Shown piece after piece: positions 1-8,590 of a DNA stretch of 41,288 nucleotides. Where the stretch lies: NCBI GenBank assembly GCA_003150175.1, contig QAKZ01000016.1, positions 1 through 41,288 on the forward strand, given 5' to 3'. The first letter of the stretch is position 1, and every line of letters begins with the position of its first letter. This DNA comes from Coriobacteriia bacterium. Lineage in GTDB: Bacteria > Actinomycetota > Coriobacteriia > Coriobacteriales > Atopobiaceae. The position numbers and the translations under genes were made by a program. The notes under the pieces are model-generated. The model ran no database searches and was not told the DNA's origin. It saw nothing but the letters and a program-made list of their open reading frames with translations.

Positions 1-176
1 TATCCGGTATTACCCACGGTTTCCCGAGGCTGTCCCGGAGCGAGGGGCAGGTTGCCCACGTGTTACTCAGCCGTTCGCCACTTTATCCACACCCGGAGGT
101 GCTTTAACCGTTCGACTTGCATGTGTTAGGCGCGCCGCCAGCGTTCATCCTGAGCCAGGATCGAACTCTCCGTTCG
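1..176 (-). rRNA. 16S ribosomal RNA, 5' end (partial)
   Basis: The minus strand reads the universal 16S start (AGAGTTCGATCCTGGCTCAG, then the 'gaacgctggcggcg' and 'ctaacacatgcaagtcgaacgg' blocks) and continues off the left edge through 'gagtaacacgtgggcaacctg' to 'taataccggata'. The 5' end is set at about 176 by analogy with the E. coli mature end, seven bases before AGAGTT. The V1 stretch (aacggttaaagcacc...) resembles Olsenella/Atopobium-type Coriobacteriia as I remember them; this was not searched. The rest of the rRNA operon lies outside the window. Confidence 0.97.
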
Positions 177-426
177 AAGGGCCCCCTCCGTGAAGGGGCC
201 GTTCTCATCAAGTGGATGGTCCGTGCCCGGCCGATGACGCTCATCTTCGGATTCGCTAAGTAGGAATCGATGAGTCCCCCGGATATGCATCCGGGTGCTC
301 GATTCGACTTCGCTTGTCTGTCTTCTTCCACCGATCTCTCGATCGCAGTATCCGGTTCTCAAGGTCCCGCGCGCGGCCGCCCTGAGCTGCTCTTTCGCAG
401 TTCGTGGCGTTGCTGCGCGAGGAAGT
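177..426 (-). other. rRNA operon leader
   Basis: This is about 250 bases of untranslated leader between the proposed promoter and 16S. Seen on the minus strand: a GC hairpin directly before 16S (180-202, arms ggcccc and aggggcc), a second inverted repeat near 280-296 (cccggat/atccggg), and the string ccttgagaaccggata near 349-365, which resembles the conserved 'tttgagaac' block found in actinobacterial rRNA leaders and spacers. The leader probably carries antitermination and RNase III processing signals, but I cannot assign boxA or boxB with confidence. No convincing protein gene lies here. Confidence 0.6.
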
Positions 427-455
427 AATTTACGCTCATTGCGGGGGTGTGTCTA
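427..455 (-). promoter_or_regulatory. candidate rRNA promoter
   Basis: On the minus strand there is a -35 TAGACA (450-455; 5 of 6 match to TTGACA), a 17-base spacer, and a -10 TAAATT (427-432; 4 of 6 match to TATAAT). The location upstream of a long 16S leader fits an rRNA promoter. Further promoters in the AT-richer stretch to 510 (for example around 'ttaaatatgg') are possible. Confidence 0.5.
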
Positions 456-553
456 CGGTGTTTCTTGCATTCACATTTCCTCCATATTTAATGCGTCTTA
501 GCGCTTGAGTTTGACCGCTCGCACCATCCTTGCCACCATTCGCCGCCCGCTTA

Positions 554-1234
554 TTAACAGGGGGCGCAAGCAAGTCTACGTAACCCTTCGACCATGGTCA
601 TGTGCGCCTCGGCTCGTGCCGTCTCGAAGAACTCCGCCGTAAGCAACCGATACTTGGGCGCCCCCTCTATATGATTGACGCGGTTCTGCTCGACGATTCC
701 CGCGGCCACCTTAGCCGCCGCGCGCGCGTCCTCCCCCGCGATCCGATATTGCGGGAACGCCTCGCACTGCCCGAGTACCGCGTCGGTCACCTCCGGCACG
801 AGCGATATGTCGAGCGTGCGGCCGAAGTCGGCGAAGTCGGCCTGCTTTCCAATGCGCGCCTCCTCCCCCGGCTTCACGCCGATGCGCTGCAGCCATGCCC
901 GGGTATGCGCGTTGTACACGTGATCGCAGACGAGGTGGCACCAAGCGCCTCTTACCAGGTCGGTGACCTCTGAGGCGCCGTAGCCCTTGGGGTTCACGCA
1001 GTAGAAGTCCCAGAACTCGTCGCAGCGCGGGACCGGGATGTGGTTTCGCAGCGTGAAGTGCGTGAGCTTATAGTCGATCCGCGTCGTCGCGTTCGGGACC
1101 ATGTAGCCCACGTAGATGTCGGGCGCGAGGTTGCCCAGCAGGAAAGCGTCGACGTCGCGGATGCCTAAGGCGTCCGCCCCTTCCTCCGCGAGCAGGCACT
1201 CAACGTGCGCGGTATGGATGTTCCAGCTGGGCAT
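554..1234 (-). CDS. zinc-dependent phospholipase C family protein
   Basis: This 226-residue protein begins with MPSWNIHTAH, a start typical of the zinc-dependent phospholipase C-like family (Pfam Zn_dep_PLPC). Likely metal ligands are visible in order: Trp4/His7 near the N terminus, Asp39 in GNLAPD, His59, and His100/Asp104 in AWCHLVCDH. No signal peptide is visible, so a cytoplasmic hydrolase is more likely than a secreted toxin; the true substrate is unknown. The start is supported by a GAGGAAGG ribosome binding site four bases upstream. It sits alone between the rRNA operon and pheT. The family assignment is fairly secure; the activity is inferred. Confidence 0.75.
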   Translation of the reverse strand: MPSWNIHTAHVECLLAEEGADALGIRDVDAFLLGNLAPDIYVGYMVPNATTRIDYKLTHFTLRNHIPVPRCDEFWDFYCVNPKGYGASEVTDLVRGAWCHLVCDHVYNAHTRAWLQRIGVKPGEEARIGKQADFADFGRTLDISLVPEVTDAVLGQCEAFPQYRIAGEDARAAAKVAAGIVEQNRVNHIEGAPKYRLLTAEFFETARAEAHMTMVEGLRRLACAPC

Positions 1235-1375
1235 GGGCCTTCCTCTCTATTGATGACGAGTCCATTGTGGCGCAACAAAGCGGCCGGGCACCCAACGGGT
1301 ACCCGGCCGAAATATCGCGAGCATGAAAACCGGATCGAGCGCGCCCGCACGTCCCGCGGCGCGCCCGAGCACCGT

Positions 1376-3835
1376 TTAGGAGCGGACCTCGCCGCCGGTG
1401 GCGCGAAGGACCTTCTTCACGAGCTTCTCGTGGGCCTTCTCGACCTCCTCGGAGGTGAGGGTGCGGTCGGCCGCGCGGTAGGTCAGCGAGAAGGCCATGG
1501 ACTTCTTGCCCTTGCCGACGCGGACCGGGTCGCGGTAGACGTCGAAGAGGCGGACATCGGCCAGCAGCTTGCCGCCGGCGCTCGTGATGCGCTGGACGAG
1601 CTGCTCATAGGTGACGGACTCGTCGACCACGATGGCGAGGTCGTGCGTGACGCCGGGGAGCGTGGGCACGTCGACATAGGGAAGCTCCTTCTTTGCCAGG
1701 CGCAGCAGGTGCTCGACGGAGAGCTCGAAGGCGACGACCGGCTCGTCGACGCCGATCTTCTGGAGGCTGGCGGGGTGGATGTTGCCGACCCAGCCGATGA
1801 CCTGGCCCTGAGAGAGGACCTCGGCGGCGCGGCCGGGCTGCAGCCAGGGGTACTGCTCGGGGTCCGCGACCTTGAAGCGGACCTTGGTCAGGCGAAGGGC
1901 ATCGAGGAGCGCCTCGACCGAGCCCTTGGCGTCGAAGAAGTCGTACTCGGCGTACTTCTGGTTCCAGGCGTCGTCGGCGCGCTTGCCGGCGAGGACACCC
2001 GCGACGAAGCTCGGCTCATCGGGCTGGGACTTGCCCTCGTGGCCGTAGAAGACGCGGCCGATCTCGTAGAGCGCGACGTTGGGCACGCCGTGGTCGAGGT
2101 TGTAGGCCACGGAGCGCAAAAGGCCGGGGAGCATGGACTGGCGCATCTGCGACTGGTCGGCGACGAGCGGGTTGATGATCTTCACGGGGATGCCGCGGCC
2201 CTCGTCGGTAATGCCGAGCTTGACGAGGTCGGACGGGTCGGCGAAGCAGTAGGTGCTCGTCTCGGAAAGGCCGCAGGCGCGAAGCGTCTGGCCGATGAGG
2301 CGGACGCGGCGCTGGTCGACGGTGAGGCCGCCGGCGTGGTTCTTTGCCGCGGGGAGGGTCGGCGTGATGTCGCCCTCGCCCCACAGGCGGCAGATCTCCT
2401 CGATGAGGTCGACCTCACGGGTGAGGTCGGGGCGGTTGGTCGGCGCGGTCACCGTGAGGTGACCGTCGGCCGCGGGCTCGACCTTGCAGCCCAGGCGAGA
2501 AAGGCGCTGGACCATGAAGTCGTCGGGCACGTCGGCGCCGCAGAGCATGCGGGCGCGATCGGGGCGGAAGTCGATGACGGGGGCGGGGACAACCATGGGG
2601 TAGACGTCCACGGTGCCCGGACAGACCTCGGCGCCGCAGCACTGCTCGAAGAGCGCGGCGGCGATCTCGGCGACGTTCGCACAGTTGGCGCCGTCGACCT
2701 GGCGCTCGTAGCGGATGGAAGCCTCGCTCATGAGGTCGAGGTTGCGACTCGTGCGGGAGACGTGGCCGGACGAGAAGGTCGCGGACTCGAGCAGGACGTC
2801 GGTCGTGTGCTCGTCGATCTCGGAGTTCATGCCGCCCATGACGCCTGCCAGCGCGACCGGGGTCTTGCCGTCGTCGGTGATCACGGCCATGTCCGGCGTG
2901 AGCGTGCGCTCGACGCCGTCGAGGGTCTCGAGCTCCTCGCCGTCGGCGGCGGCGCGGACCACGATGTGGCGCTTACCATCGACCTCGGTCAGCTTACCGA
3001 GGTCGAAGGCGTGGAGCGGCTGGCCGGTGAGGTACATGACGTAGTTGGTGACGTCGACCACGTTGTTGATGGGGCGGCTGCCCGCGGCGATGACGCGACG
3101 CGCGAGCCACTCCGGAGAAGGGCCGATCTTCACATTGCGGACCACGCGCGCGGTGTAGCGCTGGCAGAGCTCGGGGTCGTCGATCGTGACGTCGACGAGG
3201 TCGTGGGCGTCGGGGCCGCACTCGCTCTGCACGCGGGGCAGCTCGATGTGGGTGTCCTCGTCGAGCATCGCGGCGACCTCGACGGCCATGCCGCACATGC
3301 TGAGGCAGTCGGGGCGGTTGGGGGTGATCTCGCAGTCGATCACGGTGTCGGACATGCCGCGGTAATCGGTGAAGTCCATGCCCACCGGCGCGTCGGGCGG
3401 CAGGATCATGATGCCGTCGTGGTCGTTGCCCAGGCCGAGCTCGCGCTCGGAGCAGTTCATGCCCATCGAGACGACGCCGCGGAGCTTGGACTTCTTGATC
3501 TTCACGTCGCCGGGGAGCACAGCGCCGATCATGGCGGTGACGATGTGGTCGCCCTCGTTGAAGTTCTGGGCGCCGCAGACGATCTGCAGCGGCTCGGGCT
3601 TGCCGTCGGCGCCGAGGTTCTTCTCGCCCACGTCGACGAGGCAGACGAACATGTGGTCGGAGTCGGGGTGCGGCTTTTTGCTGACGACCTGGGCGGTCAC
3701 GACGTGGTCGAGGTCGGCGCCGACGCGCTCGACGGCCTCGACCTCGGTGCCCGTGCGGACGAACTCGTCGACGAGCTTGGAGGGGTCCTCCGGCACGTCG
3801 ACCATGGTCTTGAGCCACTCGTAAGAGATACGCAT
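1376..3835 (-). CDS. pheT: phenylalanine-tRNA ligase beta subunit
   Basis: The 819-residue protein is full length for bacterial PheT. It starts MRISYEWLK, carries an N-terminal tRNA-binding (EMAP/OB) domain at about 40-150 (DHIVTAMIGAVLPGD, GVVSMGMNCSEREL), the B3/B4 editing region in the middle, the B5 domain (TAPTNRPDLTREVDLIEEI), and a C-terminal anticodon-binding FDX-ACB domain (about 725-819, ending in EKLVKKVLRATGGEVRS). With PheS it forms the alpha2-beta2 enzyme that charges tRNA-Phe in the cytoplasm. It is the second gene of the T-box-controlled pheST operon, 15 bases after pheS, with an AGGAAGGACCTCCTCTT-type ribosome binding region in the gap. Very high certainty. Confidence 0.98.
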   Translation of the reverse strand: MRISYEWLKTMVDVPEDPSKLVDEFVRTGTEVEAVERVGADLDHVVTAQVVSKKPHPDSDHMFVCLVDVGEKNLGADGKPEPLQIVCGAQNFNEGDHIVTAMIGAVLPGDVKIKKSKLRGVVSMGMNCSERELGLGNDHDGIMILPPDAPVGMDFTDYRGMSDTVIDCEITPNRPDCLSMCGMAVEVAAMLDEDTHIELPRVQSECGPDAHDLVDVTIDDPELCQRYTARVVRNVKIGPSPEWLARRVIAAGSRPINNVVDVTNYVMYLTGQPLHAFDLGKLTEVDGKRHIVVRAAADGEELETLDGVERTLTPDMAVITDDGKTPVALAGVMGGMNSEIDEHTTDVLLESATFSSGHVSRTSRNLDLMSEASIRYERQVDGANCANVAEIAAALFEQCCGAEVCPGTVDVYPMVVPAPVIDFRPDRARMLCGADVPDDFMVQRLSRLGCKVEPAADGHLTVTAPTNRPDLTREVDLIEEICRLWGEGDITPTLPAAKNHAGGLTVDQRRVRLIGQTLRACGLSETSTYCFADPSDLVKLGITDEGRGIPVKIINPLVADQSQMRQSMLPGLLRSVAYNLDHGVPNVALYEIGRVFYGHEGKSQPDEPSFVAGVLAGKRADDAWNQKYAEYDFFDAKGSVEALLDALRLTKVRFKVADPEQYPWLQPGRAAEVLSQGQVIGWVGNIHPASLQKIGVDEPVVAFELSVEHLLRLAKKELPYVDVPTLPGVTHDLAIVVDESVTYEQLVQRITSAGGKLLADVRLFDVYRDPVRVGKGKKSMAFSLTYRAADRTLTSEEVEKAHEKLVKKVLRATGGEVRS

Positions 3836-3850
3836 AAGAGGAGGTCCTTC

Positions 3851-4918
3851 CTAGAATTGCTTGAGGAAACGCATGTCGCCGGTCATGAGCATGCGCAGGT
3901 CGGGCAGGTCGTAGCGAAGGGCCGCCACGCGCTCGACGCCGATGCCGAAGGCGAAGCCGGTGTACTTCTCGGCATCGATGCCGCAGTTGCGGAAGACGTT
4001 CGGGTCGACCATGCCACAGCCGAGGATCTCGAGCCAGCCGGTGTTCTTGCAGAAGCGGCAGCCCTTGCCGTGGCAGACTCCGCACGACACGTCGACCTCG
4101 CAGGAGGGCTCGGTGAACGGGAAGAAGTGCGGGCGGTAGCGGGTTGCGCGGTCCTTGCCGAAGATCTCGCGCGTGAAGTAGTCGAGCGTGCCCTTGAGGT
4201 CGCCGAAGGTGATGCCCTCGTCGACGACGAGGCCCTCGACCTGCGTGAACTGCGGCAGGTGGTTGGCGTCGGCGGTGTCGGGGCGGAAGACCGTGCCCGG
4301 GCAGATCATGTAGATTGGGGGCTCCTTGGCCTCCATGACGTGCGCCTGGACGCCGGAGGTCTGGGTGCGCAGCAGGACGTCGGACTCGCCCTGGACGTGG
4401 ACCTCCTTGCCCTCGGGCGCGTTGTCGACCACGTAGAAGGTGTCCTTGGCCGAGCGGCTGGGATGGTCCTCAGGAGCGTTCAGTGCGGTGAAGTTGTAGT
4501 AGGTGGTCTCGATGTAGGGGCCGTCCTCGACGGTGTAGCCGAGGCCGACGAAGATGTCCTCGATCTCCTCGCGGATCTGGGAGATGAGGTGCTGGGTGCC
4601 GAGCGAGAGCTGACGGCCGGGCAGCGTGACGTCTGCCGCGTCGGCCTGCATCTTCTTTGCCATGAGGGAGCGGGCGAGCGCCTCCTTCTGGGCCTTGATG
4701 GACATGTCCACGTTCGCGCGGACGGTGTTGGCCAGGGCGCCCATGGCCGGGCGCTCCTCGGGCGGCACCTTGCCCATCGTGTGCATGATGGCGGTCAGGC
4801 TGCCCTTGCGGCCCAGCACGCCCACGCGGAGGGCCTCAATGTCCTCCATGGTCTTTGCGTTGGCAAGGTCTTCCTTTACCTTCGCCTCAATCGCCTTGAG
4901 GTCGTCGGACATCGACAT
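3851..4918 (-). CDS. pheS: phenylalanine-tRNA ligase alpha subunit
   Basis: The catalytic subunit has 355 residues, the usual length. An N-terminal coiled-coil (SDDLKAIEAKVKEDLANAK) precedes the class II core: motif 1 region HLISQIREEIEDIF, motif 2 FRPDTADANHLPQFTQVEG, and motif 3 near GIGVERVAALRYDLPDLR. The Cys-rich stretch CGVCHGKGCRFCKNTGW is usual for bacterial PheS. A longer reading frame exists to 4978, but the extra 20 codons run through the T-box terminator; the ATG at 4918 has a good ribosome binding site (GGAAAGGGGAAC) and gives the family N terminus MSMSDDLKAI. Expression depends on the T-box leader immediately upstream. Confidence 0.98.
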   Translation of the reverse strand: MSMSDDLKAIEAKVKEDLANAKTMEDIEALRVGVLGRKGSLTAIMHTMGKVPPEERPAMGALANTVRANVDMSIKAQKEALARSLMAKKMQADAADVTLPGRQLSLGTQHLISQIREEIEDIFVGLGYTVEDGPYIETTYYNFTALNAPEDHPSRSAKDTFYVVDNAPEGKEVHVQGESDVLLRTQTSGVQAHVMEAKEPPIYMICPGTVFRPDTADANHLPQFTQVEGLVVDEGITFGDLKGTLDYFTREIFGKDRATRYRPHFFPFTEPSCEVDVSCGVCHGKGCRFCKNTGWLEILGCGMVDPNVFRNCGIDAEKYTGFAFGIGVERVAALRYDLPDLRMLMTGDMRFLKQF

Positions 4919-4934
4919 TGCGTGTTCCCCTTTC

Positions 4935-5229
4935 CAAAAAACAAAAACCGTCCTCGGACATATGTCCAAGGACGGCAAGAATTACCGCGGTACCACCTTG
5001 ATTGACGCTCGCGTTTTCTCTCGCGAGCGTCCACTCGTTTGCCCCGTGCCGTGGGGCCGACGGCTTCCCTACTTGGAACGGCAAGAAGGACGGGCCTTCT
5101 GTCCATGCCGTTAAGGTCGCGGCTGGTGGAGTGAACTTCGAGCGTCAGCCTTGGAGGGACCTCTCAGCCGGTGGGCCCCATCTCTGTCCGCTGGCGACGC
5201 GACGCGCGAACCTCTCCGTCGTTGCCTAA
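4935..5229 (-). ncRNA. T-box riboswitch, phenylalanine-responsive
   Basis: On the minus strand the leader of pheS holds the T-box antiterminator core AAGGTGGTACCGCGGTAAT (about 4980-5000), followed by an intrinsic terminator: hairpin CCGTCCTTGGACA/TGTCCGAGGACGG at 4948-4975 with T-rich tail TTTTTGTTTTTT (4935-4947). Upstream lies a long stem I; the likely specifier codon is TTC (Phe) at 5133-5135 in the context gaagTTCact. Uncharged tRNA-Phe is expected to pair with the specifier and with the T-box bulge and prevent termination. The specifier is inferred by eye; the antiterminator and terminator are clear. Confidence 0.95.
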
Positions 5230-5235
5230 GGGTGA

Positions 5236-5246
5236 ATGATAGCACA
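5236..5246 (-). promoter_or_regulatory. candidate extended -10 promoter of pheST
   Basis: On the minus strand TGTGC-TATCAT (TATCAT at 5236-5241, preceded by TGC) forms an extended -10 element placing transcription start near 5228, just before stem I of the T-box. The -35 (TTCGAT at 17 bases) is poor, which fits an extended -10 promoter. Confidence 0.5.
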
Positions 5247-5354
5247 TAAGAAAGGGCGATCGAAATACCGCAGATAATTGCGCGATGTACCCCCTATGCG
5301 GGTATAAACACCACAGCCATTGATGCCCCTCGAACGAGGAGTTGAGACGAGCAT

Positions 5355-5756
5355 ATGAATGGACGCGTATTCCGCATTTTGGGTGCAGTCTTACTCGGCA
5401 TTTGCTGCGCTTATGTTTTTATCTATGCGCGTTTCCTTCGACTTGCCGAACTTAAAACGTACTCATCCTTTTTCACTTTCGTACTTTACATTCTTGCGAT
5501 ACCAATCGGGTCTTATTCGCTCGGCCTGTTAATTGGCACCAGTACTTCCATTGTCCCATCAGGTACCAGCCGCACACTACTGGCACTTCGTTCCTGCTGC
5601 TTCTCTTTTTATATCCTCGCAGCTTTTGTTGCCTGTCTCCAATCGGCAGAGCTGAGCAGGCCTCTTCTATTCATCTCACGCTACCTTGCACCGGCAGTAT
5701 TTCTGTTGGCAGGGTTGTTCGAAGGTTCAAAGGTTGGCCGCTCCCCTACTCGTTAG
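5355..5756 (+). CDS. small four-helix membrane protein, unknown function
   Basis: This 133-residue protein is not recognised. Four hydrophobic segments are visible at about residues 5-27, 38-61, 77-96 and 104-122, with positively charged ends (RFLR, SKVGRSPTR), so it should be an integral membrane protein. There is no enzyme motif. Base composition is clearly lower in GC and codon use more AT-rich than its neighbours, suggesting recent acquisition. The start ATG has only a distant GAGGA (5336-5340). A TATAAA at 5303-5308 could be a -10. Its 3' end overlaps the 3' end of the convergent MFS gene by 11 bases. It could be a small DUF-type membrane protein. Confidence 0.6.
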   Translation: MNGRVFRILGAVLLGICCAYVFIYARFLRLAELKTYSSFFTFVLYILAIPIGSYSLGLLIGTSTSIVPSGTSRTLLALRSCCFSFYILAAFVACLQSAELSRPLLFISRYLAPAVFLLAGLFEGSKVGRSPTR

Positions 5757-7068
5757 CCTCTTCCCGGCGGGCGACCTCGTCGATGAGAATGGCGTCGCCG
5801 TGCTTGGCGCCCGCGACCGAGAGCGACATGAGAGCGCCCATGAGCGCAATGTAGCCAAAGAGCATCGTCGGCTTAAGGTCCATGACCACGCCGGACAGGA
5901 TCGGGGTTGCCACTTGGGCAGCCATGCTCACGGTGTAATAGTAGCCGGCGTAGCGCCCCACTGACTTGGAGCTGCAGCACTCCAAGATCATGGTGAAGAC
6001 GCACAGGTCGACGCCGCCCAGCGCCACGCCCATCAGGAGAAACACGACGTAGAGCGCAGGCGAGAAGCCCGGAGCGAACCAGATGAAGACCGGGCACACG
6101 GTCATGATGATCGAGGTGATGAGGGCGACCTTTTTTCGGCCGATCTTGAGCGAGAGGTTGGCCAAAGGAACGTAGCTGGCAAGCGCGCCCACGATGGTCA
6201 CCATGTTGATGATGGCAAAGGAGCCTCCCGCCAACCCGAAGAACATGTCCGCGTAGCGACTGATGTTGGTGGTCATGGCGTTGTAGCTCATGTAGTAAAA
6301 GAAGGTCGCGGACAGCAGCATTGCGATAGAGCGCTGCAGGGACCGATCGGTAACCTTCTCTTTGCCACCCGCCTCCGGCGAGTCGTCCTTATCGATCTCG
6401 TCCTCGTCGATGCCCATCTCGAGGGACTTCTCACGCATCTTCTGCACGAGCCCGGGCTCGCGAACAAAGAGGCCGTAAACGGCGGCAGCCGCCAGGATGA
6501 ACACGCCCTGCAGGATGAACAGCGGCAGGTAGTCGGGACGCTCGACCTTGGGAACCATGACCGAGATGGCCACGAGCATAAGACCGGTGCCCGCATAGCC
6601 CACGACCTTTTGGATGGAGTTCGCCTTGGTACGAAGCGGGCGTGGCGTGATGTCGGCCACGACCGCCACCGTCATGGTGCGATAGGCGCAGATGGCAAGG
6701 AGCGTCAAGATGATCGAGCAGATGAGCAGCGGCAGGCTTCCCATGTTGTTGGCGATGGCGATGAGGGGTACCGCAAGTGCCGCCACTGCCGAGCCGCCCA
6801 GGATGAAGGGCGTGCGGCGGCCGAGTTTGGAGGCGCATCGGTCGGACAGGACGCCGAAGACCAGGAGCAGAAAGAGACCGAAGACGTTGTCGACGGCCAT
6901 GATGGCGCCGGTGAGTGAGTTCGACAGCCCGAAGGTGTTCGTGAGCATCTTTGGCACGATGCCGTCGTAGACCTGCCAGAAGCTGATCATGCCCATGAAG
7001 GGCAGCGAAGCCAAGGCGACGGCCCTGATATCGAGCTTAGCCGCGCGTTTGAGGTTGGGTTGTGCCAT
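5746..7068 (-). CDS. MFS transporter (sugar:cation symporter / SLC45-like)
   Basis: The 440-residue protein has about twelve membrane helices with a charged cytoplasmic loop in the middle (REKSLEMGIDEDEIDKDDSPEAGGKEK). The MFS signature between helices 2 and 3 is visible as GVLSDRCASKLGRRTPFILGG, and its start LASLPFMGMISFWQVYDGIVP resembles the GPH/SLC45 sugar symporter group. The substrate cannot be read from sequence. The ATG has an AGGAGAACC ribosome binding site. It follows the M20 peptidase on the same strand with a 70-base gap holding a terminator-like hairpin, so co-expression may be partial. The divergent GntR regulator beyond the peptidase is the likely controller. A peptide- or amide-derived substrate is as possible as a sugar. 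Confidence 0.85.
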   Translation of the reverse strand: MAQPNLKRAAKLDIRAVALASLPFMGMISFWQVYDGIVPKMLTNTFGLSNSLTGAIMAVDNVFGLFLLLVFGVLSDRCASKLGRRTPFILGGSAVAALAVPLIAIANNMGSLPLLICSIILTLLAICAYRTMTVAVVADITPRPLRTKANSIQKVVGYAGTGLMLVAISVMVPKVERPDYLPLFILQGVFILAAAAVYGLFVREPGLVQKMREKSLEMGIDEDEIDKDDSPEAGGKEKVTDRSLQRSIAMLLSATFFYYMSYNAMTTNISRYADMFFGLAGGSFAIINMVTIVGALASYVPLANLSLKIGRKKVALITSIIMTVCPVFIWFAPGFSPALYVVFLLMGVALGGVDLCVFTMILECCSSKSVGRYAGYYYTVSMAAQVATPILSGVVMDLKPTMLFGYIALMGALMSLSVAGAKHGDAILIDEVARREEANE

Positions 7069-7095
7069 ACGGTTCTCCTAGCGTTCAAAAGCGGG

Positions 7096-7116
7096 AAAGA
7101 AGGGCCGCCCTTCTTT
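7096..7116 (-). terminator. hairpin between M20 peptidase and MFS genes
   Basis: A perfect 9-base inverted repeat (AAAGAAGGG / CCCTTCTTT with a three-base centre) lies in the 70-base gap between the peptidase stop and the transporter start. The T-rich right arm on either strand suits a weak intrinsic terminator that would lower expression of the downstream transporter. Confidence 0.55.
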
Positions 7117-7138
7117 GCAGGTCGGCCCTCCAGTTCGG

Positions 7139-8590
7139 CTACATGCGGACGAGGTTGGCGAGGAAGGCGACGTAGAACTCGATGCCGCGCTTGTACACGT
7201 CGACGCCGATGCGCTCGTTGGCGGCGTGCAGAAGTCCGCGGGCCTCGGCCGAGTAGATGAAGCCGCAGAAGCGGTAGACGTGCTCGCAGATGGCATTGAA
7301 CTCGTGCGAGTCGGTGCAGGAGTTCTGCACGTACGGGGCGAAGCCGGCCTCGGGGTAGACGCCGGAGACGCAGCGGTGGATGTAGTCGAAGGCGGCGTCG
7401 TCCTCGTAGGGGCTGATGGGCGCGGGCTCCATGTGCGGGATGCTCTCGTCGATCTCGACCGTCACGTGGTCGGGCGTGAGGCCCGAGGCCTGGCACTGCT
7501 GGGCGGCGAGCTTGCGGGCGCGCTCGACGGCGTCGGCGATGGACTCGAAGGGCGCGACGCGCACGTTGAAGTTGGCGCGCGCAACGGGCGGCAGGACGTT
7601 GTGGGCGGGCGAGCCCTCCATCTGAGTAAGGGCGTAGGTCGTGCGCAGCATCGCCGCGGTCTCGGGGCTGGCAGCCATGATCTTGGTCACCGCGGGGCGG
7701 GTGAGCCAGAGGTTGCCGAAGACCGCGCGGTAAAGGTCGGAGCTGTGGGCGCTGAGCTCGGCAAGCGTCGCCTCGACGACGGGCGTGAGCACGGGCTTGC
7801 CGGGGTTCGCCGAGATGTGCTCGCACACGCGGCACAGCAGGCGGCAGGCGTCGTTGGCGGAAGGCGTCGAGGCGTGGCCGCCGTCGGCGTACGCCGTGAC
7901 GGTAAGGTCCACATGGCCCTTCTCGGAAACGCCGACCATGGCCACGGGCACATCGACCCCCAGGGGCGCGTCGGCCGCCACGGCACCGCCCTCGTCAAGC
8001 ACCATGTACGGGTGAATGCCGTGGGCGCGGAACCACTCGACGGCGTGCGCGCAGGTGGGCGCCGCGACCTCCTCGCCGTCGCTGGAGAAGAACCATACGT
8101 CGCGCGGGGGCACGTAGCCCTGGCCGACAAGGTGCTCGGCCGCCTCGAAGAACGCGGCGGCGATGCACTTGGTGTCGAGCGTGCCGCGGGCCCAGATCTC
8201 GCCGTCGACGATCTCGGCGCCGAAGGGGTCATGCTCCCACTGCTGGCCCTCGACGGGGACGACGTCTTGGTGGGCCATCATGACCACAGGGTCAAGCGAG
8301 GGGTCGGCGCCCGGCCAGCGCAAGAGCATGCCGAAGTCGTCGATGGTCGTGAGCTCGGTCACCTCAAAGAAGCGCGGAAAGAGCCTGCGCAGGGTAGGCG
8401 CCCAGCGGCGGAAAGGCTCGTCGTCGCGAAGGGACTTGTCGTCGCGCGACACCGTGGGGATGCGCAGCAGCTCGCGGAAGCGCTCGACAGCGTCGTCGCC
8501 CGCCTTGTAGTCACCGGCGTCCAGCACAGACCCCGCAGGATGGCTCGGCTCCAGGGCGCCTGCGCCCTTCTTTGCCTCGCTTGCGCTCAT
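7139..8590 (-). CDS. M20 family metallopeptidase (CPS1/PM20D1-like)
   Basis: The 483-residue dinuclear-zinc hydrolase shows the M20 motifs: MAHQDVVPVE (His107, Asp109), WARGTLDTK (Asp139, bridging ligand) and SSDGEE (Glu173/Glu174), then a lid domain and a C-terminal His region (SCTDSHEFN). Length and the FRELLRIPTVSRDD start match carboxypeptidase S/PM20D1-type enzymes, which cleave or form N-acyl or peptide amide bonds. It has no signal peptide, so it should be cytoplasmic. The reading frame extends to 8674, but the ATG at 8590 has a strong GAGGGGAGC site and is preferred. It is divergent from a GntR regulator and precedes an MFS transporter. Substrate unknown. Confidence 0.88.
   Translation of the reverse strand: MSASEAKKGAGALEPSHPAGSVLDAGDYKAGDDAVERFRELLRIPTVSRDDKSLRDDEPFRRWAPTLRRLFPRFFEVTELTTIDDFGMLLRWPGADPSLDPVVMMAHQDVVPVEGQQWEHDPFGAEIVDGEIWARGTLDTKCIAAAFFEAAEHLVGQGYVPPRDVWFFSSDGEEVAAPTCAHAVEWFRAHGIHPYMVLDEGGAVAADAPLGVDVPVAMVGVSEKGHVDLTVTAYADGGHASTPSANDACRLLCRVCEHISANPGKPVLTPVVEATLAELSAHSSDLYRAVFGNLWLTRPAVTKIMAASPETAAMLRTTYALTQMEGSPAHNVLPPVARANFNVRVAPFESIADAVERARKLAAQQCQASGLTPDHVTVEIDESIPHMEPAPISPYEDDAAFDYIHRCVSGVYPEAGFAPYVQNSCTDSHEFNAICEHVYRFCGFIYSAEARGLLHAANERIGVDVYKRGIEFYVAFLANLVRM

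Noticed and set aside
1205..5005. 1266-codon open frame on the plus strand opposite pheT and pheS
   Set aside because: It is antisense to two certain genes and consists of low-information Val/Ala/Leu/Asp/Gly/Arg sequence, as expected from the reverse frame of GC-rich coding DNA; it also runs through the T-box terminator.
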